This document shows positions 47,383 to 59,663 of a stretch of 64,000 nt of DNA, in pieces. The stretch is from assembly GCF_026914265.1 (NCBI RefSeq), contig NC_069135.1, positions 24,284,167 through 24,348,166 of the forward strand. The letters run 5' to 3'. The DNA is from Mya arenaria. Its lineage: Eukaryota > Mollusca > Bivalvia > Myida > Myidae. The position numbers were made by a program, and so were the translations under genes. Under the pieces are notes generated by a model. It ran no database searches and was not told where the DNA came from. It saw only the letters and a program-made list of their open reading frames with translations. Numbering within the stretch: position 1 is the stretch's first letter; every line of letters begins with the position of its first letter.

Positions 47383-48195
47383 CACATTATTACGTTTCCT
47401 TCGAATTTTCAATGAATGAGAATCATAAAGGTCATGCAAGGTCACTTCAACATTACATTGGCATTGGCTCCACAACGTTCACAATCTCGAGTCTAGTGAA
47501 CCAAATATACCCCAAAAGGACCAACATTTTGTAATGAGGCGACCTGTTGGCATTTACAAAACATATTGTAAAGGTAAACGCTTTAATATATAAAACGATA
47601 ACTCTTTATTTGGACTTTGTCAACATCGAACTTTAGCGAGTTGTGTTAGTTCTGGGCGATCAGTAATTATTTTTTGTTCAGAAGTATTACATTTAACTGA
47701 ATATACTAATCAGTTCTTTTAGATATCCCACGAATGCATCTCTAAATGAAAAACAATAAAACCACATATGTAGAAACGCATTTTCAGCATTGTAATATAT
47801 AAGAAACAGATAGGCAAAATAACCCTGTACATAATACCTCGATCCTAAGTAATACTAATTATGGAATGACATCTATGGAATGAATGAATCCCACTGTGAG
47901 TTACATACGTAAAACACGCTGTTTATATGTCTAATAAAACTATGAATATTAGAATCATCGGTTTGGAGAGATAAAGGATTTTTATTGGTTATGATTATTG
48001 TTACTTTAAGGAGTGGGTTATATAGGAGTATTAAACTTTTTCGTGCTAATCGAATGAGTACCATAGGGGCTACAAAAACCTTTTGTTTCAACGTTGGAGT
48101 TTATACTTCGTACATTTCATACAAATAATAATCGAAAACATATTATTTCCTCTGAAAGGCTTGAAACTGGTAGTGTCCTTGTACAGTTCACAGTT

Positions 48196-48505
48196 ATGCA
48201 CGTGTGAATTGTAACCACGCCCCCACCCCCATGTGCGGGGATATCCGGGAAAATGGGCCGTGTTTTTACCTTCCAGGTGGCCCCGCAGTTTCGGGTGAAT
48301 GCGGTGGTTTTGTCTTCGCGCCAAAAATATCGGGGAATGGGCCTAATCTGCGTTCCCTGGGGTGTGGGTGCATTTGGCGGGGATTTTACCAACAGTTCGT
48401 CTCCGCAGGGCAGGGATTTTACCCGGGTTTTGCTGGACCGAAAGTCAAAGTCCCCGCTATTTACATGAAGTGGGGGAGGGGCTTGGGTACAATTGACTGG
48501 TGCAT
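48196..48505. mobile_element. MITE family A, 310-bp copy
   Basis: Ends 48196-48219 and 48485-48505 are inverted copies (ATGCACGTGTGAATTGTAAC against ATGCACCAGTCAATTGTA). The interior is in the opposite orientation to 28171-28491. Confidence 0.8.
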
Positions 48506-48734
48506 TATAATATGCTATCATGGTTACTGTCGCCTGTACCTACACTTCCTACACTCTCGGGTGCGTGCGTGCGTGCGTGCTTGTACTGTATGCTGTTGCT
48601 TCGAAGTAATCAATTATAAATCATTTCTGCAGCTTTTGAAAAACACACCAAGGCAATATCATAAGAAATGAAATGTATTTTGTAAATATAAAGATACAAC
48701 AGAAAAGATAAAAATAACACATTTATGCAATAAA

Positions 48735-48810
48735 TTCGCCGAAAGCAGGATTCGATTTCCGGGTTCTCTGTATCTGCAGTCGGACACCTTCACCACTGCA
48801 CCATGTTATC
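48735..48810 (-). mobile_element. tRNA-derived SINE head, 3' of gene 3
   Basis: The paralogue of 35026-35104, with CACCACTGCACCATG and AGCAGGATTCGATTTCC words on the plus strand. Confidence 0.55.
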
Positions 48811-49600
48811 AGATACGTTTTATGTTTTATTCAGCATATAAACATAGTTCATAATAGTGGCGGAATTCATTGTCATTATTTAAACCATACTTACACTTAA
48901 TGATTTGTTTTTAAAATTGCCATAGTTGTTGCACCAAAACGATACAAACTGTCCATAGGTTTTGAAATCATATGCAATTAAATTATATATAAAATTAATT
49001 TATATACTTGTATACACTAAGAGTTATTATTCTTAATGGAACGCAATGGACACATTGAAACTATTCTAGCATGAACAAAGTGAATCAGGTCAGATTTTTT
49101 TAAGATAAAACGCTAACAATTTCAACAGTTCTAATATTTACAATCATGAATTAAAAGTAATAAATTTCCGACACATTATTTCGTTATCATGATGAGAGAT
49201 ATACTATAAAGTCAAAAGAACATATATCCGGCATGGGGTCCACAAACATGGTCTGTACAACATACAATCACGATAACGTAATAGATAAATGATTGCCGCC
49301 ATAAAAATACGCTAACAAGACATGAAGACAAAGTATTTCTATAAACTCATTATAAGAGAATTAAAACGAAGTATAAAAACACTAGAGAACATAAGTTCGA
49401 ATTTATATTGTTTACTATATGCAGTTAGCGTAAGTTTATTAACTAACACTTGTTTAGATTACCGGACTAAAAAAACCTTAAAGCGTTCATGTTTTATATA
49501 CGTCACTGCACAATGTCGTACCCGAAACTGTTCATTCAAGACTGACTTTACTGCAAAGAAATGTGAATAAGTGAATCCATGTTTCCTCCCACAATTAGTA

Positions 49601-50600
49601 TGGAAGGGGATATCCGCCAGTTAATTCATGCTGCTTGATGACATTTCTCATTTTAAATTGCAATTGCATTCGTCTAAATGGCAGGTGCCTTCGTGCAATT
49701 GTTCGTGCCTTTTTGTTATTGACAAAAACATTTGTCTATGTATACAACTTTAAGATGCCTTCACTTTATTGCTTAGTGTTAACGTCTTAACGACAAATGA
49801 CAAGTTCTTACATTTAAATAACTAAATAACTAAATTGTGTACAAAACTACAATTTAACTATAAAGACTAAATAACTAATAGTATTTATATACTGTAATAA
49901 GACCATTGAAAGCTAAATAAATATTTATCAATAGCAGTATGCATTTGTCAATAAGCATATAGACGATAGACGAATGCATTTAGACGAACGCATCTAAACG
50001 AATGGAATTCAAAGGGAACCAGTAAATATTGGTATCCTGCGACAGCAATATTAAATGGGAATGGAAACCAAATGCTGGTACCCTTCTTATCCACGGGAGA
50101 GCACTCTCGACACTTTTGCTTCGGTGGCAGTCAACAGTTTTCGTGCAGGAGCTATCAAAAATATATTTATAAGAGGTCATGTATAACATTATCTGAACTT
50201 AAAAAATTAATACTGCTTGATGCTATTTTCTGCTGATTATTTTTTTTCCTGGATGTTTTTATTCGGTACTGAGTTAGACACATATCCAAATTCTAATCTG
50301 CGTTTCGGCCTAAATTTAAAATGTGTTGTCTACTAGGCGGTGACCAATTGTCGATGGATAACATGTTTTGAAATTTCTGAGGCCATCAAACAAAATCCAA
50401 GTATGAGCTTAGTGCTATCATTCGCAAGAAAATATGTACGCCTGGCTGTCATGTATAGAAATCTATGCATGTGTTTCATTCACTCAAATTTTCAATTTCT
50501 TTTCCTTCACTGGCTTCAGGACAGCCAAAGCATGTATACTAGAAATCTGTTATCAGCATCACTAGTGAATCCCGGGGGAGGGGATGGAGGTGCTGGAGGT
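49601..50600. mobile_element. Insertion of about 1 kb in the gene 3 terminal exon, with an internal TIR element
   Basis: It interrupts homology with the other three terminal exons. GGAAGGGGAT on the left and GGAGGGGATG on the right may be a target duplication. Inside, 49666-49680 (GCATTCGTCTAAATG) and 49977-49991 (inverse, one mismatch) bound a 326-bp MITE-like stretch. No coding frame was recognised. Confidence 0.55.
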
Positions 50601-53146
50601 AATGCTGAAGAACAAAGCCTTCGGTGACATTAACTTTTCTTTATATCCGTATGTGGCCAACTTCCTCTTTCCGTCCTTGTCGATTTGCAGGATTAAATTA
50701 GCGGTCGTGCTGCAGACAAACATGTGTCCAGCAGGCGTCACGCGTATCCCGGTAGGTTGTCTCATGTCAGGGTCAGTGAATGTATTCAGCTTATTGCCGC
50801 TGCTGTCAATGCAAATTATGCGGGTGTTCGTCCGATCAGTGATGTACATAACTTTGCCGTCCCCTCTGACGTAACATGTTCCAACGGTCGAACGACCTAA
50901 TTTGTCCTCGTACAGCTTTTTCACTAGCTGTGCAGATTTCGTGTAGACGTACAGAGCATTGCACGAGCAGACGTAAAGCATATCCCCATGAGAAGCTACA
51001 TCACTACATGAGTGTGTACAGTTTTTCATTTTTGTTTTCAATAACTTTCCTTTCGTTATATTGATAAACTGCAACCCAACGTCAATACAAACGACAACTT
51101 CATTCCCTCCAGTGTGGCACACGCCTAATGGTTTATTGGGTACATCACAGTGGTCGACCACCTTGTACTCTTGATCCAGGAGTTTCACGTTAAGGTTGCT
51201 GTAGTCTAAAATGACAATTTCTCCACCTGGTATTTCACATATACTCCAGATTAAACAATCTTTAGTGTCAGTACTCAACGTGACGTTGTATTATTTATAT
51301 CCAGTTTCCTTAAAGACATGGTTTGGGTCGAGATGTTCGCTTGATGCTAATTTGGTCGCCATAGTTAATTCTTCAATTTCACCGAAAGTACGTACCGAAG
51401 ACAGCACTTCCTCCAGTACGTTATTAGCCCGAAATGATACAGCATATACATCAATTTCATAGATACATGGAATGAGTTCATTCACTCCCTTATTTTATTT
51501 TGGCACTTCCTGAATCCGATATATGATGAGGGTGCGTTATTTCTTTTATTTGATGCCTCAATGAAGTTCACGAAATCTTTTAATTCGTCATCCATTTGAG
51601 CACAATTTACTCCATCTTCTTTGATCCTATATTCGATGTTATCTACCAAGCAGTTCAATTCTTCAATGGTGATCCTTTCTATTTCATCAAGGATTTCATT
51701 CATCTTTTTCCGAATAGCCCTTATTTCATCTAGGATGACTGTCCTTGTGGTTTTCAATGATGCTGTATTTTTATTTCGTGCTTCTTCCATGTCATGAATT
51801 TGTTTTCTAAGTTCTGAAACTTTACCAGGCAGGCTGTCGGTGTCCTTGTGATTCCCGTTGCAAGATCTAGAATGTGCTGCACCTTGGAACATTTCCTGCA
51901 ATAAACAATGTTCATGTGTATTGCTAATTAAGAACTATGTAATAAACATGGCTATATCTTTCTTCCTTTCGACTTTAAATTTATAATTACGTTTGAACAG
52001 CTGACAATAAGAATAAATATTCATACAATATCATTGCATCGTTTTCAACCGTATGCTCTGTTTTGTTAGACCGGGGGATGTGTCAAATGTCCAAGGCTTC
52101 CAAAAATCATTTGATGATAAACCAACCGGCCACGTCAGTTTTTCGTCTTTAATATCCCGCCTGTCGCGAATCACCTACTGTCTAATGATATCCCCTATAT
52201 GCCCCGCCCAACATCCCAATGGTACAAAACAATGATTGAGTCATGTATATACACATTTCGCAGGTAATTTATAAATTAACAGCAAAGCACTATAAACAAT
52301 TACAATACCTTTGAAAAAACAACGTCGGCTGACTATTTATTAAATGACGTTTCACATCTTCGGTTTATTAAGGTATCCAGCCCCAATTTCTCGAAAATTC
52401 TTAACCGTAACTTACAACTTAAGTATCTTACTGCATTCAGCAATATTACTCATATAAATATGATTTTATGAAACACCACGAAGTTTATCCTATTTATCTA
52501 AAATATTATCTACTTTAAAGAGTCAACAACCTTTAAAATCGTGATATAACACAATTTATACCAAATCAAAAATAGCATTCTGGGCTTGATCCTGTTATGA
52601 GGGACTTAAGATGTTTCGAGACATTGGATGAACAGTTATGTGGATTTTGATGCCTGGTGACAACCATATTTTGTGTTATTACTTGGAAAGGTTATATGTT
52701 TAGAGAAAGAATATCTTCACAATATACCGAACAGATAATTACAAATACGATTGTTTGCCCTCGAACCATTGAAAAATAGGCTATTTGGGATTTTAGTTGA
52801 AGATTTTTTAATATAAAATGAAAATTTTACTTTAAAGCTCATTGCACTCTCAAATTTTGACCGTTTTGAAAACCTTCATATATTTTTTGATTAGGAATGA
52901 GCGTATGGTTAGGAAATCTCTTGAAACCAATGATATAAGACTGCTGAGAAAAGATTATATCACCGATTTTCATATTGACTCAATTAAGGCATTGAATCAA
53001 CTTATCCTGAGACAAATATTAAAAAAACAATGTAAAAACTGTCAATCAGTGAGAGTGCCGCTTTTAAATGCAATGTATTTTTAATCCTTAGTTGCATTTT
53101 CGTTATCAACAAGCAATACCATATCCAATTACTATACTTAACATTT

Positions 53147-54130
53147 ATTGGTAAACAAGACAGCGTAATGTACCTAAACGGTCTGTTGTAACAATGTTTC
53201 ATAATGTACCTTAGGGGCCTGGGGTAATAAGGGGTCATAACGCACATTAGAGGCCTGGGGTAACGAGGCACCATAATTTACCTAAGGGGCCTGGGGTAAC
53301 AAGGCATTATAATGTACCTTAGGGGTCTGGGATAACAAGGCATCATATTTTACTTTAGGGGCCTGGGGTAACAAGGCATCCTATATTACCTTAGGGGCCT
53401 GGGGTAACAAGGCATCATAGTGTACCTTAGGGGCCTGGGGTAACAAGGCATCATATTGTACCTTAGGGGCCTGGGGTAACAAGGAATTATTATGTACCTT
53501 AGGGGCCTGGGGTAACAAGGCATTATAATGTATCTTAGGGGCCTGGGGTAACAAGGTATTATAATGTACCTAAGGGGCCTGGGGTAACAAGGCATTATAA
53601 TGTACCTTAGGGACCTGGGGTATCAATGCATCATAATGTACCTTAGGGGCCTGGGGTAACAAGGCATTATAATGTACCTTAGGGGCCTGGGGTAACAATG
53701 CACCATAATGTAGCTTAGGGCCCGTGGTAACGAGGCATCATAATATGCCTTAGGGGCCTGGGGTAACAAGGCATTATAATGTACCTTAGGGGCCTGGGGT
53801 AACAACGCATTACAATGTACCTTAGGGGCCTGGGGTAACAAGGCATTATAATGTACCTTAGGGGCCTGGGGTAACAAGGCATCATATTGTACCTTAGGGA
53901 CCTGGGATAACAAGGCATTATAATGTACCTTAGGGGCCTGGGGTAACAAGGCAATATAATGTCCCCTGAGGGACCTGGGGTAACCAGGCGTCATAATGTA
54001 CCTTAGTGCCCGGGGGTAACGAGGCATTATAATGTCCCCTGAGGTAACAAGTTATCATAGTGTACCTTAGGGGCCTGGTGTAACAAGGCATCATAATATA
54101 CCTTAGGGGTCTGGGATATAAAGTCATAAA
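53147..54130 (-). repeat. 36-bp intronic minisatellite, gene 3 array
   Basis: About 27 units, mostly GGTAACAAGGCATTATAATG and then TACCTTAGGGGCCTGG. Indels at 53690-53760 and 53950-54060 break the 36-bp register. It is less homogeneous than the gene 4 array. Confidence 0.9.
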
Positions 54131-54741
54131 TATGCTCCTTCAATTTTCTTTAGCAATTTCTGGTCCTAAATGGTGCATTTTGGGCGTATTTAAATACTTT
54201 TATTCTCCCGTTTTAAAATAAAATGTAAACTTGAACGATTTTGGACGGGCGCGTGCCGAGTGTCTCCTGCTCCCCCCCCCCCCCGCACGATCGGCTAGTA
54301 AACAAGGATATTGTTTCGAGTATAATAACAAATGCAACCGTGTACATACAACGAACGAAACCATTACATTTACCTGTGGTCAACTGCGATGCACACGTGA
54401 CAGCATAGTTGATCATGGTCATCACAAACAAGTTCCAATGACTTGCCGGGATGTCTCTCGCATATCTCTACAGCATTTGAAATCGTCGTCATTGAAGCTG
54501 CCCAGTTGTCCAGGTCCTTGCGTCCAAAAAGCGTGTGCATGTTATATAATGCACAAAAAATGTTGAGTTTCCGTGTTAAGTCCGTTTTCCTCACATGGAG
54601 AACATGTACAATCATAGATGAAATCACCACCTCTGTGAATAGATGATTCAAACTTTGAAGCCATGTTTTGTTTTAAATTAATATTTTGTGAAAACGTAGA
54701 TGTCCTTCGTGTTCCGACAACGCCTTCTGTCAACAAGGAAG

Positions 54742-54775
54742 GGGTGGGGGGCGTGGTAACAATTGACTTGTGCAT
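54742..54775. mobile_element. MITE family A right terminus only
   Basis: GGCGTGGTAACAATTGACTT is joined directly to the gene 3 upstream sequence (CAACAAGGAA). In gene 1 the same two sequences are about 970 bp apart, so a deletion has fused them here. Confidence 0.75.
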
Positions 54776-54944
54776 AAGTTGTATTCTAAATGTTGATAGA
54801 TTCACGTCAGTTTAGATAAATTTCGACATTGGATGACGTATGTATGGACTGTAAATTCTCAAAATGTCTTATGTGTACAAATCGTATACTTGGTAGGTAC
54901 TATTTCTAACATCTTTAGAAATCGAGTAATTTAGCGAGTGTTAA

Positions 54945-55092
54945 ACATGTACGGTTATCCATGCTCTGCAATTTAGCGGGTGTTTAACATGAACGGTTAT
55001 CCATACTCTGCAATTTAGCGGGTGTTTAACATGAACGGTTATCCATGCTCTGCAATTTAGCGGATGTTTAACATGTACGGTTATCCATGATC
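54945..55092. repeat. 42-bp tandem repeat private to E copy 2
   Basis: Three to four copies of GCAATTTAGCGGGTGTTTAA, then CATGAACGGTTATCCATACT. E copy 1 has a single counterpart near 28645-28670. Confidence 0.85.
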
Positions 55093-56394
55093 TGCACGGT
55101 TTCAAAACGTTTGTAAAAACAACTTTTACGTATCCAAATCATGATGGATGCTGTTTTATGTCTGGTTACAAAATGTAGCTTTTTTGTGAATACAGGGGCT
55201 TCTGTTAGTTATATCTGGGGAATGGGACACTTTGCCAAAACAAAATCGGTATCTTACCTTGATTTTTACAATGGAATATTGGTCAATAATTCATTATATG
55301 AATAATGCGCGCTTTCAAATTGAAATACAAACTTAAAGTATATACAAAAACATGGTTCTCGTGTAATGTTAGTAATATAAAAACATAACTTTTTGAGGAG
55401 CAACATATATAAATGTTTTCAGTAAGTGATAGAAGGCCTTAAATGTAATATGACATTTAGTATAATATCGCACAATTCTTCGTTCGAAGTTTTTAACTGG
55501 TCTAAGTAAAAAGAAAAGAAATGAAATGTTTAATGCAATAGCGAATCCAGGGAGGGTGCGGACCCGGCGAACCCCCCCCCCCCCCTCCCAATATCCAAGT
55601 TCCATTCGATTTCAATAAAAGACGGTACAGTATTAAAATAGGCCTAGAATGCACCATTTCGGACTAGAAGTTATTAAAATGTTCATGGGGGAGTACCCCA
55701 AACGCACTGGCAACACTTTAAACCGAATAAATGTTTGTTAAAGAGGGAACATTTATTTTGGTCATGATCTCAATCCAAAACTGGACATATTCATATTCAA
55801 AAGAAGGAAACTTCAGCTGTATGTAGCCCTTTTCTTTTAAGCTGACGTGAAAGAGTTATTTTTTATTATTTTAATATTATGATGGGGATAATACACACAA
55901 AAAGTATCTATATAATTACATCTTTCAGCATGTTTTAAATATTGTTTTTACTATTACCGGTTCCGATTAAGTTCAATAACATGTAAATTAATGCTTTATT
56001 TTACAAAGTTGTTCAGTCTACTGTTTTGGTTCAAACATATATTCTTTTATGAACAGGTACTAACAAAATGAAAATATATATTTCATATCAATTATTCGAG
56101 AGTTTGATCGGAAGATAAAACCAGATGAAGATCATATTTATTCTTTGGCAACAAACAGTAATGTTAAAACAAACAGTAATGTTTGTTATCTGGTTGTCTT
56201 ACAGAATTTCAAAGATGTGTTTGCTTCAAGATAAAATATTAATGACCTTAAAGAGCTAAAGTATTATCATTATAATATTATGATGAAGAATACTATCTAA
56301 TACAAACACATATAGCATCTTTATAGATAACGTTCAAAAGGCGTATAAATAACAACTCACTAACGACTGGGCGTCACATTCTCTTTGGGAAATC

Positions 56395-57075
56395 TTATTG
56401 TCCGGAGCATAACTTAAAAAGTCTTTAAAGTATTGACTTCAAACGGATTTCACGAACCTTTTTTTTATAATTGCCCTTAACTTGCATACTTATTTTTTCC
56501 TGAGCATAAAAAAGTAGTTAGGTATTGACTTCAAACTTCATATACAGATAAGATATATCTCCTTGCGAAAATGTGCAGTAAACACAAAAAATAACACTCG
56601 GTGTAGTTATTGTTATTGCCATTTGTTAACTTTTATATATTTTTTTTTCGGAGCACAACTTTGTATTTGTGGTATTGCCTTCAAACTTCATAATCAAATA
56701 TCTCGTTTCGGAAAAGTGCAGTGTATAGGAACTGTAACTCTAAGTGCTTAGTTTTTTTTAGTAATTGCCCTTTGTTGATAATCATACTTAGTTTTTGTAT
56801 GGCGCATTACACGAAAAGTCGTTGAGGAATTGACTTCAAACATGTTACACAGATATATCTCACTAAGGAGAAGTGCAGTGCACTGGAACCATGACTCTTG
56901 CTGCAGTTTTATTTGTTATTTCATTTTGTTTATTTTCATAGTTATTTTTTGTCCGGAGCATTACTTGAAAAGTCATTACCGTATTGACTTCAAACTTCAC
57001 ATACAGATAGATCGTATCGAGGAGAAATACAGTGAATTAGAACCATAACTATGGGTGCACTTTCTGTGAGTTATT
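56395..57075 (+). repeat. Dispersed 150-bp repeat, about five diverged copies
   Basis: Fusion of the arrays equivalent to 30345-30760 and 34375-34670, with GGAGAAGTGCAGTGCACTGG at 56867 and GAGGAGAAATACAGTGAATT at 57019. Confidence 0.65.
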
Positions 57076-57437
57076 GCGCTTTGTTCATTGATATCCTTTG
57101 TCGAATGGCGTAATTTCTGTACTCAATTCGGCAGGGGATATGGCTGTCTGTGACTGCTCTTGTTACTATGAGAGTGGATGTGATTTAAGTGTCGCTCATG
57201 TAAGTCTGCGGAAGAACTATAGTAATCTTAATGAACATTTGTTCTCTTAAATATTGTCAATAACGCCAATTCCCAATGTTGAGAAATTGAAGACACCTAT
57301 CATATCGCCAGGTGGCGTGTATAAACACGAATGATTCGTGCGCATTACCGTGAAAAACCCACAAAGGCGATATCTTATAAAATGAAATGCATTTTGTAAA
57401 AATAAAGATGAAACATAAAAATAATACATGTATGCAA

Positions 57438-57516
57438 TAAATCCACCGGCAGCAGGATTCGATTCCGGCTACTCTACATCTGCTTCGTACACCTTCACCA
57501 CTGCGCCATTGTAGTC
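57438..57516 (-). mobile_element. tRNA-derived SINE head, 3' of gene 4
   Basis: The paralogue of 35026-35104, nearly identical. Confidence 0.6.
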
Positions 57517-58279
57517 AGAAAATGTTTTATGTTTTTTGTATAAAACATATATACATAGTTCATAAAAGTGGAGGAATTTATCCGCTGTGAGAAATGTTGC
57601 CATATTTTAAACCATACTTAAAGTTTATGTTTTTTACTGAAAATTGACATAGTTGTTGCACCACAACGATAAAGACTATCGATCGATTGTGAAATCAAAT
57701 GCAATTAAATATGTTAATATACATATATATATATTCGTATACACGTACGAGTTATTATGTGTATGGAACGCAGTGGATACATTGAAACTATTATAGCATG
57801 AACCATGTGAATCAGGTTAGGTTTTTAAAGATACCAAGCTAACAATTTCAACAGTTCTAATATTTACAATCACGTATTAAAAGTAATAAATTATTACTAA
57901 AACACATTATTTCGTTATCATGATAAGAAATATAGTATAAAGGCAAAATAACATATATCCGGCATGTGCTGCAGAAAACATAGTCTGTACAGCATACAAT
58001 CACGATAACGCAATAGTTAAATGATTGCCGCCATAAAAATACGCTAACAAGACATGGAGAATAAAATGTGGATAAAGTGTTTCTATTAACTCATTATAAG
58101 AGAAATAAAACAAAGTATATAAACCCTAGATAACATAATTTCGAATTTATATTGTTTACTATGTACAGTTTGTGTAAGTTTATTAACTAACACTTGTCCA
58201 GCTTTACAGGACTAAGAAACCTTAAGGCGTTCATACGTTATATACATCCCTGCACAATGTCGTACCCCAAAATGTTCAC

Positions 58280-59663
58280 TCAATACTGACTTTTTTGCAA
58301 AGAAATTTTCAGAAGTGAATTACTGTATCCTCCCACAATTAGACCGGACGTTCTGCTGCTGAATAACAAAGCCCGCGGTGATGTTAAATTTTCTTTCTTT
58401 ACGTGCAATGTGGCCAACTTCCTATTTCCGTCCTTGTCGATTTGCAGGATTAGATTATCTGTCTGGCTGCAGACAAACACGTGTCCAGCAGGCGTCACGT
58501 GTATTCCGGTAGGTGAACTCATGGCAGGGTCAGTGAAAGTATTCAGCTTATTGCCACTTCTGTCAAGGCAAATGATTCGGGCGTTCTCACGATCGGTGAT
58601 GTACACAACGTTGCCGTCTCCTCTGAACGAACATCTCTCAACGGTCAAACGACCCGTACAGCTTTTGTCCTCGTACAGCTTTTTCACCAACAGTGCAGAC
58701 GTGTAGACGTACAGAGCGGTGCCCGAGCAGACGTAAAGCACGTCCCCATGATAAGCTACAGCAGTACAGAAGTGTGTGCAATTTATCCTTTTTGTTTTCA
58801 CGATCTTTCCTTTCGTGATATTGATAAACTGCAACGCACCGCCAGTACAAATGACAACGTCATTCCTTCCAATGTGACACACGCCAAATGGATTATCGGG
58901 TACATCACAGTGGTCGACCACCTTGTACGCCTGGTCTAGGAGTTTCACTTTAAGGTTGTTGTAGTCTGAACAAACAATTTCTCCACCTGGTAGCTCACAT
59001 ATACCCCAGATAAAACAATCTTTAGTGTCAGTACTCAACGCCACGTTGAATTCTTTATATCCAGTTTCCTTAAAGACATGGTTTGGGTCGAGATGTTGGC
59101 TTGATGCTAATTTGGTCGTCATGGTTAATTCTTCAATTTCTCCGAAAGAACTAACCGACGACAGAATTTCCTCCAGTACGTTATTAGCCCGAAATGATAC
59201 AGCGTATGTATCAATTTCATAACTACGTGGAATGAGCCCATTCACTTCCCTTATTTTATTTTGGCACTTCCTGAATCCGATATATGATGAGGGTTCGTTA
59301 TTTCTTCTATTTGAGGCCTCAATGAAGTTCAAGAAATCCATTAATTCGTCATCCATTCGAGCACAATTTACTCCATTTTCTTTTATCCTATCTTCGAGCT
59401 TATCTACCAAGCAGTTCAATTCTTCAATGGTGATCCGTTCTATTTCATCTAGGATTTCATTCATCTTTTTCCGAATAGCCCTAATTTCAACTAGGATGGC
59501 CGTCCTTGTGGTTTTCAATGATGCTGTATTTCTCTTTCTTGCTTCTTCCATGTCATGAAGTTGTTTTCTAAGTTCTGAAACTTTGCCAGGCAGGCTTTTA
59601 AAGTCGGCGTCCATGTAGATTCCCTTTGCAAGATCTGGAATGTGCTGCACCTTGGAACATTTC
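58280..59663 (-). CDS. TRIM-like gene 4, coiled-coil/propeller exon
   Basis: Open from the acceptor TTGCAG|GAAATG to TGA. HVTPAGHVFVCSQTDNLI and LQIDKDGNRKLATL show the NHL-like repeat. Confidence 0.9.

Larger units (their letters stand above)
43637..47770. repeat. Segmental duplication D, copy 2
   Basis: The paralogue of 17353-22060 (see there). It keeps the longer propeller relic at 46005-46340 and has a private insertion of about 330 bp at 47050-47380. Confidence 0.85.
49537..54664 (-). pseudogene. TRIM-like gene 3, pseudogene with many lesions
   Basis: The B-box exon 54664-54374 has lost about 47 nt that encoded the second half of B-box 1 (frameshift after NTETQHF). In the C-terminal exon (from 51895) there is a 1-nt loss with a 6-nt loss near 51845 (GIYKDADFK region), a 1-nt loss at about 51488 (AGG GAA GTG to AGG GAG TG), and a TAA at 51290 after ETGYK. 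About 1 kb of foreign sequence (49601-50600) splits off the last codons, which resume at 49537-49600 (GCAAAGAAATGTGAATAAG). The rest is clearly homologous to genes 1, 2 and 4, including HSCSDVASHGDMLYVCS and VTPAGHMFVCS. About 960 bp of upstream DNA are also missing. It cannot encode a full protein. Confidence 0.88.
54742..56790. repeat. Segmental duplication E, copy 2
   Basis: The paralogue of 28459-30760. Its right side continues into the equivalent of 34370, without the 3.6 kb of tandem repeats and SINE found at 30750-34365. Confidence 0.85.

Noticed and set aside
53386-54127. Short minus-strand frames of the CYPRPLRYI type
   Set aside because: They are frames of the 36-bp array broken by indels. 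No start, domain or splice context.
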